Shown here in pieces: positions 49,501-60,779 of a stretch of 64,000 nt of DNA (within the stretch, counting starts at the first letter, position 1; each line of letters begins with the position of its first letter). The notes under the pieces were generated by a model, which saw only the letters and a program-made list of their open reading frames with translations, was not told the origin of the DNA and did not search any database. Both the position numbers and the translations under genes were made by a program. The stretch is from Acanthacorydalis orientalis (taxonomy: Eukaryota > Arthropoda > Insecta > Megaloptera > Corydalidae): positions 48,942,425-49,006,424 of the forward strand of contig CM068317.1 of NCBI GenBank assembly GCA_034766995.1, read 5' to 3'.

Positions 49501-51842
49501 AAACAATCAGAGCCTGTTTCGATACGTTTTTAATTGTTTCAACGGTAATGTGATCAATCTATACGCAGATTTTCTGTAGATGTTCTCTCGGAATATAATT
49601 GACATTTAAACATGTTTCCATGTATCAAACCGTCCTTTAAAATTAATTAATAAATTGATAACAAGAACGTTTGTGCTATATCGGTCCATTTGTGAAAGTG
49701 AATCTAGATACAGGGATAAAATAGTTGTCATTTTATAAAAAAAATCAATTATTATTTTTTTAATATGTTGTTAAATTGTTATCTCATCGAACGTATTTTC
49801 CATAATTTCTATTCAGTTTTAAGAACACGTGAACATTTCGTTTACATAAAGGTAATTTACGATACAAATTTCAATGTACAGGTGAAAGGTAGTTCTATTT
49901 GTTTGTTCTGTTAGCTAAGATAAGAGAATTGACTGATGGAAATTCCAAAATTACATCCTTTTAAATAGAAAGTGATTCTTTTACATAACCGAATCGGATA
50001 GGCACGAAAATAAAAATATATTCATCAGTTTTTCAATTCCTTATAATCGACAAAAAAATTCTAATCTATAACTGAATGCTGCTCATTTTGAGCCTTGTTT
50101 ATGCTCACTTCTATAGAGATTCCAGCATCCTCAAAACGCTGAGACACAGAAAATTCAATCTTTTTTCTCTATCCGGTGGTTTTTATCCACATTTTCATAA
50201 ACAGTATTAAAGAAAAGTTTACTAATAGAGAAACGTTTAAAAATATTTACATCAAATAAGGTATAAAGAGAGAGAGCATTTATAATAAGTACAAGTATAA
50301 TTTCTTTTACAAAAAAAACACGAATATTTAATAATAAAAAAAATAAAAAAGCAAAATAATAGTTAAGCAAGCTATTTGTTTTTTTTTTAAAAAAAAAAAA
50401 CGAAAGAGTACTGATCGTTTTAAGACAATTTTTCATAGCACGCCGATATAGTTAAAATTTTGTGATAAACTTGAAGAAAAACAAAATCAACACAACTAGT
50501 TTCCATAGAAACCTGTTTATTTTTTCTGTTTTTTGTTTATTTTTAATTCTGTAATTGATCTTTCAGAAAAAAAACATCTTTATTATTAAATGAATAGTTA
50601 GGACACATTTAAAGCAGTTGGTGGGAAAATAATTTATTTATAAAAATGAATTAAGTATAATTGCTAGAACTGTATTGCAAGAGTTCGTTTTAATAAAAAA
50701 TAATGAAATTTGGTTGAAAGAAACGAAAAGATGATCATGATTGCTTTAAAATACAGTTTTTTTCTCGATTAACCTATTAAAGCGACCATTCGTGCTCTTA
50801 TTTCTTTTTGTTTTATGAAATGAAGGAACAGATGAAGGCTGTTTTTCCATTTCGTTTTTTTTTTTGCACCAGAGTTATAATTCAAAACCGCCTTACCTCT
50901 ATCTTTCGGCTGCTGCTGGTCGAACAGAGCGGCTGCCTGTGCCTGCAACGGCGGCCCGCTCGTCAGATCCTGCAGATTCCCGTCTCCTGCCAACCAATCG
51001 ACGGCCGCATCGTCCGGCTTATCCCGGAAGTTCACGAACTCGTTCGTCGGGAATATCACGCGCGGCCCGCGAGCCTTCCAAGCGCCACGCGAGCTGCTCG
51101 TATAATAATTCGGCGAGTACGGCGGCGGCACGTTATAATACGGGGGCCTGTACGCCTCTAGCGGAGGACCGACGTACGGGATCCTGCGCGCCGTCGGGCT
51201 GTCCGATTCCTGACCCACGCCGCCCGTCTCGTCCTCTTTCTGGAACAGCGAGACGGTCGCGTGCTCTTCGGTCGCTTTAGCGAGTTCAATGCTATGTTGA
51301 GTGTGACTAAAACTGTCCATCTGTTGGTGTAACACCGGTTCAATGACCGGCTGCGTTTGACTGAAATCGATGATCGGCTGTGTGTTAAACAACGGCACTG
51401 TCATCTTGTTCTCGTTCTGTACGATCTGTCCGACGAAATCAATTGTCTGCTCCGCGTTCCTCGCAAGCTCCTGCACGGGGACTCCGTCGTTCGGGAACCT
51501 TATCGTTTCGGGACGCCGGTCGTTGTGCAACGCGGTCGTGACTACAGCTATATCGCGGAGTCCTTTCCATCCTTGCGGACTGTGCGTATCTGACGGCACG
51601 TCGTCGAACGACCACCGTCTCTGAGCCGCCGTTCCGTTCGATAGGATCGAACGTCGCTGCGCGTGAACGTTGAAAACACCGCTGTGAGCTTTCGGTAAGA
51701 GATCGCTACGCAATCTGTAAAGTCTTTCGAACGACATCCTGGGGGACGAGCGCCTGAAGACGCCGTAGTACGGCGAATCGGCCGCGTGCGCTAACAGCAG
51801 ACTGGTGACGCATGCCAGGACCAACGTCGGCAACTTAGACAT
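36906..51842 (-). CDS. Serine protease gene 2, CG8170-like, complete reading frame
   Basis: Six minus-strand exons join in phase: 50897-51842, 42615-42866, 42196-42307, 39287-39446, 38608-38852 and 36906-37149, giving 652 codons plus a stop. The protein has an N-terminal signal peptide, a ~300-residue low-complexity region rich in Pro, Tyr and Gln, a six-cysteine clip-like region, the activation site RR/IVGG and a trypsin domain with [13 protein letters not shown] and GDSGGPL. Asp in [10 protein letters not shown] predicts trypsin-like specificity. The strand [19 protein letters not shown] and the ENRICERWHR-type block recall from memory the Drosophila CG8170 protein; that identification is not database-checked. 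It is probably an extracellular zymogen. Gene 1 is a diverged tandem paralog downstream. Confidence 0.92.
38608..38852 (-). CDS. Gene 2 exon 5: catalytic aspartate
   Basis: The exon is 245 bases, 81 codons + 2. It encodes [20 protein letters not shown] with the catalytic Asp, then [19 protein letters not shown] and [13 protein letters not shown]. The acceptor is TTCAG and the donor AG/GTGAC; the split Arg codon is completed by the next exon. Confidence 0.94.
39230..39277. repeat. (AT)n tract abutting a gene 2 splice donor
   Basis: The ~46-base AT run ends about 10 bases inside the intron after the catalytic-His exon of gene 2. Confidence 0.97.
39287..39446 (-). CDS. Gene 2 exon 4: catalytic histidine
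   Basis: The exon is 160 bases, 1 + 53 codons. It encodes [20 protein letters not shown] and continues through [15 protein letters not shown] to SSIH. The acceptor is TTACAG and the donor CAT/GTAAGT. A ~46-bp (AT)n tract begins only about 10 bases beyond the donor, which is unusually close. Confidence 0.93.
39447..42195. other. Gene 2 intron with CpG-rich island
   Basis: This 2.7 kb intron holds a GC-richer island at about 40380-40880 (CACACA tracts, many CpG), an (AT)n at 40998 and 41844, and the direct and inverted repeats at 41095. The island could be an alternative promoter, an enhancer or a nested non-coding exon; this is unproven. Confidence 0.5.
41095..41830. repeat. ~180-bp unit in direct tandem plus an inverted copy
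   Basis: Direct copies lie at 41098-41277 and 41433-41611 (shared TCTGTTGACTGCCTCTCGAC and AGCTTGCTACATAT). An inverted copy at about 41690-41816 (AAATGCATTTCCTAATATTG, TAGCAAGCTGTGACAAGATA) can pair with either. It lies in the gene 2 intron between exons 3 and 4. Confidence 0.85.
42196..42307 (-). CDS. Gene 2 exon 3: activation site
   Basis: The exon is 112 bases, 2 + 36 codons + 2, with acceptor TTACAG and donor AG/GTAACT. It encodes CGISPAKQ, whose Cys normally bridges pro-region and protease, then [20 protein letters not shown]. Trypsin-like cleavage after RR would activate the zymogen. Confidence 0.93.
42615..42866 (-). CDS. Gene 2 exon 2: clip-like six-cysteine region
   Basis: The exon is 252 bases, 2 + 83 codons + 1. 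Cysteines run C-x6-C-x5-C-x10-C-x7-CC with the core [12 protein letters not shown], followed by a basic stretch (RGRRRDRP) and a Gln-rich linker. The donor is GCAA/GTGAGT. The acceptor TTTGAAG at 42867 was chosen because its phase joins exon 1; upstream codons stay open but look non-coding. Another small exon inside the 8 kb intron cannot be excluded. Confidence 0.8.
45700..47560. repeat. Facing arrays of a ~265-bp repeat (inverted)
   Basis: Plus-oriented units at about 45700-46100 carry AAGCAGGCTATTTG, a T8A8 palindrome, TAGCATGCTAAT and TTTCCATAGAAAC. About 2-3 units in the opposite orientation occupy ~46670-47560. The 46100-46640 spacer holds (AC)n and (AT)n. Related single copies lie at ~1830-1990 and 50320-50610. 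Located in the first intron of gene 2. Confidence 0.8.
46322..46392. repeat. (AC)n-(AT)n-(GT)n compound microsatellite
   Basis: (CA)14, then (TA)n and a short GTGTGTGT run form a self-complementary tract of about 80 bases. A second (AT)n(GT)n tract follows at ~46515-46555. Confidence 0.97.
48120..48920. repeat. Tandem array, ~122-bp period, 6-7 copies in alternating types
   Basis: The anchor TTGTAATTCGATTRTT recurs at ~48145, 48266, 48382, 48507, 48632 and 48757. Odd copies begin GCGTCATGGC and even copies TACTATATTGC, so the larger unit is about 245 bp. Many copies contain a short hairpin (GCTACTAAA ... CTTAGTAGC). It lies in the 8 kb first intron of gene 2. Confidence 0.85.
50897..51842 (-). 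CDS. Gene 2 exon 1: signal peptide and low-complexity pro-region
   Basis: The exon opens at ATG (51840-51842) with [20 protein letters not shown], a clear signal peptide, and runs 315 codons plus one base to a GAG/GTAAGG donor. It carries an NGT glycosylation site, repeated TQP/THTQ-type Gln-rich stretches, a Pro/Tyr-rich patch ([17 protein letters not shown]), then [15 protein letters not shown] and [12 protein letters not shown]. The ORF stays open past the donor, but those residues lose coding character. The GC content is well above the flanks. Confidence 0.9.
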
Positions 51843-53289
51843 TGTTCTACTCGGTTTACTTGATCGATTTCGTTGAACGGGAAACGGCCTGTGCCATTTG
51901 TTTCAAGTTGAATTCTCGGTGATTTCAATGCCCGGTCGACGCTTCAAATAAAACTAGTATTTATTTTCACAGATTTTCTTCGACGATTTACCTTCTTATT
52001 TTATTTATTTATCGATTTTTGTATAGAATAACTGTTTTTACATACAACAGGATTAAAAACCGACCCGACAGAATAGAATAAATATTAATGCTCGTGTTAA
52101 GATCGTGTCCGACAGTCTTTCCTCAAATAATTTAAAATAAATATCCGATTTGATTAAGACTATTGCGTTTTGTACGATGATTGAAATTATTCTACTGATA
52201 TTTTTTAAAGAAAAAGTTGTAAGTTGATTAACTTTGTACCAGTTCTTTTGAACTGTTCGATTGAATTAAACTAAAAGTTTGTTTTATCGAATGTTTGAAA
52301 CAAACATTCGATTTAAATACACTTTCGACTGTTATAAAATTATAAAAATGTTTTTTTTTTAATTAAGCTAGATCGTTGAACGGCTTATACATTTAACAAT
52401 TAATTTGAAAATATTTGATCGAGCGCGAGTTTAAAACAGCAATTAAATGACAGTCAAATTAAATCGTTAAACATATTTGAATTATTTTTTCTTATTTAAA
52501 TAAGTAATCGTATGATTACACCTCTGGTAACTTTTCTGGGATCATTCAGTTTCGGACGATTGACTTTCAAACTTGTAAACTATACATTTATTTGTTTATT
52601 TTTTAGAACTAGTCGACTTGTAAAAAATTAATATTTCATCTGTTGCTCTTTTCAGGTTAAGAATTAATCGATTGATATGTGTTTCAGTTAAGGAGGATTG
52701 TTTATTATCACTAATTGACTCGTTTGAATATTTGTGCGGAGAAGATACGATGTGTTTTTAAATATTTCGATTATTTTAGTTTCACTCTTTGTAATCAGTC
52801 TATAAGTTGCTCGGTTATCGATTGATTTGACTTGTAAGATTCGATGAGACGTGGTAACTTTCGTTTCACATTCCTAAAATATTTTTTTTCACTAGCTTCA
52901 GCTCGTCGTAAGTCTTTTCCGTTTCATCTACCCACAAAACCTTAATTCAATAAACTTTGATTTATATAACAATCTATCCGTCTTTATTTCTCTCTGTTTT
53001 CTCGCGAACTGTTTATATCTTTATCGTCTGGTAACTTTTGGTATTATTTGTTTTTTGTAAAATTCTTACATTAATGACTCGTTTCTTTTATCGACAATTC
53101 ATCTAACGTGCAGTACTTTGTATTATATCCTTCGATGTGCGTCTAAATTTTCTGAAAATTGATTGAAATTTAATATTCGATTCCTCTGATTTTAAGTAAT
53201 CGTTTATTTCAAGACCTAATAAATTTTATTTAGTCGTTTGTGAAATTCAAAAATCGAGTCGTCGCTGATTTATTAGAATTTCTTCAATT

Positions 53290-53919
53290 GTTTCATTTTA
53301 AAATTTGTGACACGATCAAGCAGTATTTAAATATATTTTTAGTACTGAAAAATTAAGTAAACTGCTTTAAAACAGTTGATAGAAATTTATTTGTAATGAT
53401 TATTAAATCAAGAACGTTTAGTTTTATTGTTTTATAACATTTTTTTTAAATTCGTTCAGTTGTTTTTATATCAAGTTTTTCTCATTTAATCAAATAGGCG
53501 TTGTGTATATATTTTTAGTACAGACAAATCAAGTAAACTGTTTAAAAACAGTTGATAGAAATTTATTTGTAAGAGTTATTAAATTAAGAAGGTGTATTCT
53601 TACTGTTTTAAAACAACTTGTTTTAATTCGTTCAATTGTTTTTTTCATTAAAATTTTTCTCTTTCGATCAAATAGGCTTTGTACATACACATAAATTTTT
53701 ACTATCATGGAATCAGGCGAACTGTTGACAAAACATGATAGGAATAATTTATAAAAATTAGTAAATCAAGTAAACTCGTTATTATTGTTTTACAACGATT
53801 CATTTTAAATTTGTTCAGTTGTTTTTATTTGGAATTTATTATTCGATCAGGTAGCTTGGAAATATGTTTATTTTATTGTGAAATCTAGTAAGCTATCTTT
53901 TAGTCGATCGAGTAGACAT

Positions 53920-53984
<65 letters not shown>

Positions 53985-54380
53985 ATATTTATTTATTACT
54001 GAATAATCTAGCGAGCTGTTTTTAAAACATTATGAAAATAAATATTTAATAATGATTAAATCAAGTGAGCTTAGTATTGCTATTTTACACTTTTTTTTAA
54101 ATGGTTCAATTATTTTCAGATTTTTTTATTCTCTGTTAATATTTTGTTGTTTTAAAAACTTAGCAAATTGTTCGTTCAACAAGTGAGGAGAATAAATGAA
54201 TAATTATTCAAATGAATTCAGTTTTGTTATTCTTTTAAATCAAACCAACTCTAGGAATATTGTTTTATAACAAAATTCATTTGTTTCAATATTGATTTCT
54301 TTTGATCAAGTGAATTATATATATATATATTTGCAGAATCAAGTAAACTATTTTTAAAACAAGCTATAAAAATGTTTTTA
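53290..54380. repeat. Degenerate tandem array, ~177-bp period
   Basis: Units share AATCAAGTAAACTG, TTTTAAAACAGTTGATAGAA, ATTTATTTGTAA and a later TTCAGTTGTTTTTAT. The first three (53341, 53517, 53700) are clear; later ones are diverged and interrupted by an (AT)n tract. Confidence 0.7.
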
Positions 54381-55489
54381 TTTTTTTTAAATCAAAAGCA
54401 CGTTACGTAGTTGTTTTTTAAGTCAAATAAACTTAGGAAACTGTTTTTTTTTTTTTAAAAAAAAATGTAGTAAATCATTCGTTTATTATTTTATCGTTTC
54501 TATTGTTTTCTCTATTTAAATTTTCAGTGGACTGCAAAGTTAATGAAGAAAACTTTTCATAAAGAATTTTTTGTTTTTATTAAGATGATTATTTTTTTAT
54601 TGAGTTAAAAATTATACAATGATTCAATTTTAATAGTCGAATTGTATGATGCTCGTCATTTGTTTATTTTTAGAGTGTGAAAATTAATTAATCCTTGTAA
54701 TTTACAAATCATGGTATCAGAAATTTATTTTTTGAAATGGAACGATCCGGAAATCGGTTTTTATTTTTAAACTGCAATTCTTTTCTTATGTTAGTTCTGA
54801 GTTAATTTAACAATTATAATAATTTTGTTTAGAAATTTGATATTCTATTGTTTTCTTTTTAAAAAAAAACGAATCGAAGGTGATTTAAAAGAAAAAAACA
54901 TGCAATTATCTCATATCTTTTTTCTTGAATCGACATCGAAAATTGTTTGGTCTCATATTCAAGCCAATTGAGAATAGAAAAAAACGGGGAGAGAGTGACA
55001 GATAAAAGTGTTATAAAAACTGAACTCTAAAACGAAACAATACCGATTATTAAAATAAAAAGTTCGCATCAAACAAATCCGAAGGTGTATTATGTACACA
55101 CAGACACACACACGCGCGCGCGCGCTCGTTTATTTTTCGTACATGTACGAATTTATACACAACTTTCCTTAAAACAATGTGAAATGATACCGTGCGAAAG
55201 AAACGATTAAAAACAATTTGAATAAAAACGATTTCAAGAGCAGGCAGTCAACTGTGAGAGAAGAAAATGTTCTCTTATGCAAATGACTTGTACTTGGACG
55301 TACTTTCTTTTGTCGTTTTTTTTTCCTCTTGTATTCTTTCTTTATGTATCCAAATTAGTTTTATTGAAAAAGAATGCGGCGCAACCTTGAACTCTGCCGA
55401 CTTTTTTATTTACAAATTATAAAACCGTCTTTACAGAAATGCACGATTTATAGAATGTCAGTCAGAGATGGTATTGTTGTTTTAGAAAT

Positions 55490-56690
55490 AGTCATTTGTC
55501 TATTAAGTTGAACGATTGTTTTAGTTGTTTATAAACTTGGCAATTGTTTTAACAGATGGTATGTTTTGGATGAATTGTTTCAGATCGAGGTACCTATGAT
55601 CGTTTTTAGTCATGACTTTATATAAGATTTTTAACATTGGAAATTATTTTAACAGATAGCGTGCTTTGGAAAATTGTTTTAAATCGAAATAGTTTCCATT
55701 ATTTTTTATCTCGATTTTTTATACATTTTGTAACATGCGCAATTGTTTTAATAAATAGTAAGCCTTGGAACAAAATTTAAATCAAAATATCTATGATAGC
55801 TTTTAATTATAGTTTAGAAATAAATTATAACGTCAATTGTTTTAACAAATATTGTGCTTTGAATGAATTTTTTAAATCTAGATATCTATGAATGTTCTTA
55901 ATTTTAATTTTATTATATATAGATTTATAGTAATATAGCAATTGTTTTAATAAATAGTAAGCTTTCGAAAAAAAATTAAATCAAGAAAATGATTAAAATC
56001 AAGATATCTATGATTGTTTTTAATTGTAATTTTCAAAAATGTTATTACGTTGATAATTGTTTTAACAAATAGTATACTTTGGAAAAAAATTCAAATCAGG
56101 GAAAAAATGTTTACAATCAAGATATCTATGATTGTTTATAATTGTATTTTTTTAAATGTTATTACGTTGATAATTGTTTTAACAAATAGTATACGTTGGA
56201 AGAAAAATCAAATCAGGAAAAAATGTTTTAAATCAAGATATCTATGATTGTTTTATTTGTGATATTTTTTTAAGAAAAGCATAATACTACCAATTGTTCT
56301 AACAAATAGTATGCTTTGGATAAATTGTTTTAAACTGACGTATATTTGATTTTTAACCGCGATTTTATATATATTTTATAATAATATAGCAATTGTCTTA
56401 ACAAAAATTGTACGCTTGGAAAAAATATTTTAAATCAAAATATCTATGGTTGTCTTTAGTTTGTATTTTATAAAAAAAATATAGCGTTGCCAATTGTTTA
56501 ACAAACAGTGTATTTGGAAGAATTGTTATAACTCAAGGTATCTATGATTATTTTAAATTGAGATTTTATATAGATTTTATAACATTGACAATCGTTTTAA
56601 CAAATAGTATGCGTTGAGAAAAATTTAAATCTAAGAAAAATGTTTTAAATCAAGGTATCTCTGATTATTTTCAATTTTCGTTTAAAATTT
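55490..56690. repeat. Tandem array, ~95-120-bp period, about 11 copies
   Basis: The anchor CAATTGTTTTAACAAATAGT recurs at ~55541, 55641, 55739, 55835, 55938, 56054, 56170, 56290, 56391, 56493 and 56587. Each is followed by GCTTTGGA, an AT-rich segment and ATCTATGATTGTTTTTAA. Copies near 56054-56290 are longer because of a repeated AAATCA stretch. Confidence 0.88.
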
Positions 56691-57979
56691 TTATATTTGG
56701 TTGAAATATTTTTTTTTGTTTTCTATCTAAATTTCTTTTTAATTATTTTAAAATGTTATTCAGCTGGTATTAAACACTATATGATTTTTTGCGCTTTTAA
56801 CCTATTTTTGCATAAAAAATATTTTTAAACGACGATCGGTCGAGATTTTTTTATTCTTTTTATAAAATCCTCGTTCGATTATAAGAAAAGAAAATACCCG
56901 TCTCGTTCAAGCTTTTATCACCGACAATACGGTACAATAATCCATGTTATATTTGAAAGTCGTTTCTATTGTTGGCTGACATACAAATCGATCTCACATT
57001 CGAATCCGAAAACATTGTTCAGGCTTACAGTGTCACTTTCGTGAAAAATAGAATCCTTTCACTGCACTGATAACCAAAAAAACAAAAAAAAAAACAAAAA
57101 ACGAGCCGTTTCGATCGATCGCGTCGACAACAATCGTTCTTGTCGCGTTGATTGTTGTCCGATCTCGCGAACGCGTACACTTTCGATCTGACGCGGACCA
57201 AATATCGCGCACGTGTCTGCGTTCGAGAACGAAACACCACTGAGCGGCCATGTACAGAGACAAGAAGTCGATGGCGCTTCGACGGGTCTGTGCAACAATC
57301 CGTATGTGCATGTGTGTGTGTGGGGGGTGACGTGCGCGTATCGTTTACCTGTACGATTCCTTTCGACCATTATTGTCCACTGCTGGATTTGCTATGCGCG
57401 CGCCTTGTCGTTTTTTCGGCGAAGCCCTTTCGATATTTTTAAACATTTTTCGGGTTCGTGAAAATGTCGGATTTTAAACATAGATATATCAGTTTAATGA
57501 AAACATAAATCCACCACTATACCGGTTTGACACTGTCACTAAATTCACTTTCACAGATGAGATTTTCTTTCAACGAGTTTCTAGTTTAGCTGGCAGTGTC
57601 TGTGGTTCGTCAGTAGTCCTGTTGTTGATCTGTCGTTCCTGGGGATTAAATCCCTTTAAGACTAAACTTCGACTTGTGTTATCTTACATCTTGTTGTTCT
57701 GTCATTTGTCATAATCTTGACTTTGCTTCCTAGGAAAATTTTCAAAGAACCAAGTTGACCTTATTAAATAAAGATCACCCTCATATACTTCCCAAATGAA
57801 GTATTTTTTTCTTTATAAGGAAAACAAATTACAAGGAAAAAAGCACTAAGGGGCAGAAAAATGTGTACTTTTTTCTATACCTTCGCATAGGTGCTTACAG
57901 AGTTTTTTACGATTATTTTTTCAGTTTAGATTTGAGTTAATTTGATAATTATAATAATTTTCATGGAGTAACAAAAGCA

Positions 57980-58014
57980 ATATATATATATATATATATG
58001 TATGTACGAGTATG

Positions 58015-58074
<60 letters not shown>
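57980..58074. repeat. (AT)n microsatellite with TATG interruptions, ~95 bp
   Basis: Two AT runs are joined by a GTATGTACGAGTATGTATGT segment. Confidence 0.97.
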
Positions 58075-58077
<3 letters not shown>

Positions 58078-58360
58078 AAGATCCGGAGCAAAGCCTACTA
58101 AATATAACTACAGACTGCTATGAATTTTTAAATTCGATTTTAGATTTTGTTTTCAATAATTTTCAATGCAATCTATGATGATGAATTTCACAATAATTAA
58201 GACCGGCGATGTATGTCAATGGTGACTAGATAGACGACCAAACTACTATATTTTTAATCGACTCGTTTTTTCATATTTTGTTGATATTCTATCACACACT
58301 AATGATATTTCTAAATTATCAAGATATTCGAATAGTCAATCAAGACTCTATTTATATTTA

Positions 58361-58408
<48 letters not shown>

Positions 58409-59069
58409 TGTATAAAGTTGCTGAACCGAATGACCGTCTGAGTGGTGAAACCATTATATAAAATATTCCATCATCCGACCAATTAGCCACCAATATGTCA
58501 CATTTAACACTCATGTGTAAAAAAGCGGAAGACGTTCGTGCGTGCAAGTACAAATAGTGTCGGAAAGAGGTTAAATTTCTAAATTATTATCGATTAGTAC
58601 ACGTAACCACTTATGTTTGAGAACGTCAGATGGTTTCTTGTTCGTATCGTCTGCCTATAAATGATCTTATCTCGAGCAATTAGTCCGGTGGCGACGAACG
58701 AATCCCACTGTACTTACATTTTCGATTGTCGACGAATGTGTGTGTGTGTACGCGAATAAAATACCGGACTGTAGTTCGTGAAACTCGTCTATTTTAACCC
58801 CTCTGTTCGATCGTCTGAAAGCATGGAGTGATGTGCGAGAAATGTTCGAGTGTAATTGAAATAAAACGTTTAGGAACACACAACAGAGACATATGATGGT
58901 GTTTGTTTTCGATTCGAGTGTCTATCGAACGTATTCGGTTTCTATGGTTCGAGAGACGTTCGAGAGAAGACTTTCAAATCGATAGGTTGGAGATTTCGAT
59001 CCAGTCATTGATTAATCGATTCGAAATAAACCGTGCGGCGTTTCAACAATCGATACATCTTTTAACTTT

Positions 59070-59252
59070 TCCACGCAGATGGTATGGAACCTTTCTTAAT
59101 AATAAATTAACAGTAAGACATGCAGAAAATGCTAAAACAGTCGAAGATGCGTTGACGACTCCATCGATTCAAAACCTGCATCTTTTTTTCGATATCGGAT
59201 TCGTCAGAAGGAGCAAAGTCATACAAAATAATGGACGATACTTTGACAGTTG
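59070..59252 (+). mobile_element. Mariner transposase C-terminal relic
   Basis: The frame reads TVEDALTTP, then FFDIGFVRRSKVIQNNGRYF before a TGA, the typical end of irritans-like mariner transposases (FYxxGIxxLxxRWxKVIxNNGxYF). The WxKV part is altered and the catalytic core is absent upstream, so it is dead. Confidence 0.6.
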
Positions 59253-60145
59253 AAGTGTATTCGATTTTGCCCCAAACAACCTATCATTTTGTATAAAAAA
59301 TGGCACCGAATCAATTTGTGCATCTAGTATATAGGCTTATTGGTCGAATAAGGAACATTCTGTTCTCACGTTTTCATCGATTTCGTCGAGCAGTTTTGAT
59401 CGGATTGAGAACGCATCGGATAAGGAAGAACGGTCCAAACGTCTACTTCCTTCACATCTCAGACTATTGAAACTGGGAAGACCCGTCATTGTAGATCAGC
59501 CAAGCGATAATCGGAAACGATGGTTCACAGAACATATCCGACTGGATATACTTGTGCGATTCGTGGACCGAGCGTGGAATTCATCTGTGAAACGGTCGAC
59601 ATTCTGTCGAAATTCAATCACTGAAAACGAACGAAACGCGCGAACTGATCGTTCCACGCTTCGTTACGAAAATCTAACGTCGTGCACAGGTGCGAGTCTC
59701 CGACGCATTGCGTAACGGAACCCTCGCGCCGTCGAAAACGGTGCACACCGGACGCCACTGGGCCAGCGTAACAACAACAACAACAGCTTTCCCGCCGTCG
59801 TCTCTCCACGGACCGTGCTTTCTCTGCCTGCCAACACTCGCACTTTCACTTCAGTACATCTATTTACACAGGCGGTCGGTCGTCCGATCGTACACACACA
59901 CACATACACACTCACTTCTATCTATCTATCTGCGCTCGGCCCCATCCTCGAATTTCAATATCACACGATACATTCATTAGAATTAATAATTACTTACACT
60001 TCTATGTGCATGCATGCTTTTTCTCTCTTTCGGGCGCGTTTGATTGTTTTGACCTTTTGTCTCTTACGGTTTTCTAATTTATGTGTTTATTCTATCTATG
60101 CATAACCTGAAACATAACGCCCTGTTATTAACGAAAAATATATGT

Positions 60146-60151
<6 letters not shown>

Positions 60152-60208
<57 letters not shown>
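60152..60208. repeat. (AT)n microsatellite, ~57 bp
   Basis: The run is flanked by TTTTCATATAT on the left and ATATGAAAACGTG on the right, so the unique edges extend the palindrome by several bases. Confidence 0.97.
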
Positions 60209-60215
<7 letters not shown>

Positions 60216-60429
60216 GAAAACGTGTTTGAATCTAGGTGTTTTTTTTTGTTTTGGGAAAGGCATGCCTCGTCTCTACAATATGACAGCTCGGCCGGCGATG
60301 AAGCAAACTGTCTATCAGAAAGACTTAGCTAATCAAAATTTTGAATCTGTACGTTGATTTATTTCCAGATTTCTACGGTGTTGTTTTTTTTCTCTGTTCG
60401 AGAGAATGCGGTTGAGACAGGACCGGATT

Positions 60430-60650
60430 CATAAATCCGTTTGTATGATGACAAAGAACTGAGCAGATTAAGAAAAAGGTTATACGCTTGTGAAGAAAAA
60501 GGATGTAATATTATTACAACAAATCGAGGTTGTACTAGCGCTAAGTGCGCTGCGGGTGCAAGTGCGAGGTACAAGGACCTTTAACTTGTCCAGGTGGAGG
60601 TGCTCGTCCCCAGTGTAGTATTGAGGAGAGCGGAAGGCACAAATTGCCTA
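60430..60650 (+). pseudogene. Frameshifted cysteine-rich coding relic, family unknown
   Basis: One plus-strand frame reads LRKRLYACEEKGCN and RGCTSAKC; a second frame continues CGCKCEVQGPLTCP and ARPQC. A single frameshift at about 60560 would join them as a dense Cys pattern. It looks like a decayed zinc-binding or CXC-like segment, perhaps from a transposon lying between the two mariner relics, but I do not recognise the family. Confidence 0.3.
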
Positions 60651-60676
60651 TCTTCCTGTAGGCACTTTTAGAAATA

Positions 60677-60756
60677 TTAGGTCGGTAGGAAAATAATTAC
60701 AGTAATGTATACGAATTTAAAGGTCATAAACCGTAATTATTTTTCTACCGACCTAA
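60677..60756. mobile_element. 80-bp mariner-type MITE with TA target duplication
   Basis: The ends TTAGGTCGGTAGGAAAATAA and its reverse complement form near-perfect ~23-bp inverted repeats with one mismatch around a ~30-bp centre. TA dinucleotides flank both sides (60675-60676 and 60757-60758). The TTAGGTYGG start is typical of mariner ends. It lies next to the mariner relic at 60780 but need not derive from it. Confidence 0.8.
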
Positions 60757-60779
60757 TAGTTCTTAGATCAGCATATGAA

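Larger units (their letters stand above)
42867..50896. other. Gene 2 first intron, 8 kb
   Basis: No extra coding exon is recognisable, and the flanking exons join in phase without one. It holds an (AT)n at 43913, facing 265-bp repeat arrays (45700-47560), compound microsatellites and the 122-bp array. Repeats therefore make up roughly a third of it. Confidence 0.6.
51843..59069. other. Upstream of gene 2: gene-free, array-rich
   Basis: About 150 bases just upstream of the gene 2 ATG are moderately GC-richer and may hold its 5' UTR, but no TATA or initiator can be assigned with confidence. Beyond it is very AT-rich DNA with the 53290 and 55490 arrays, (AT)n tracts and a CpG-richer patch at 57080-57430. 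Confidence 0.5.

Noticed and set aside
50769..50896. Continuation of the gene 2 exon 1 frame past the GTAAGG donor
   Set aside because: The residues become Lys/Asn-rich and non-conserved; a strong donor and phase match favour splicing.
58903..59069. N-terminal part of the frame at 58903 as a mariner transposase
   Set aside because: Only the residues after about 59070 resemble mariner; the earlier part has no catalytic or HTH motif.
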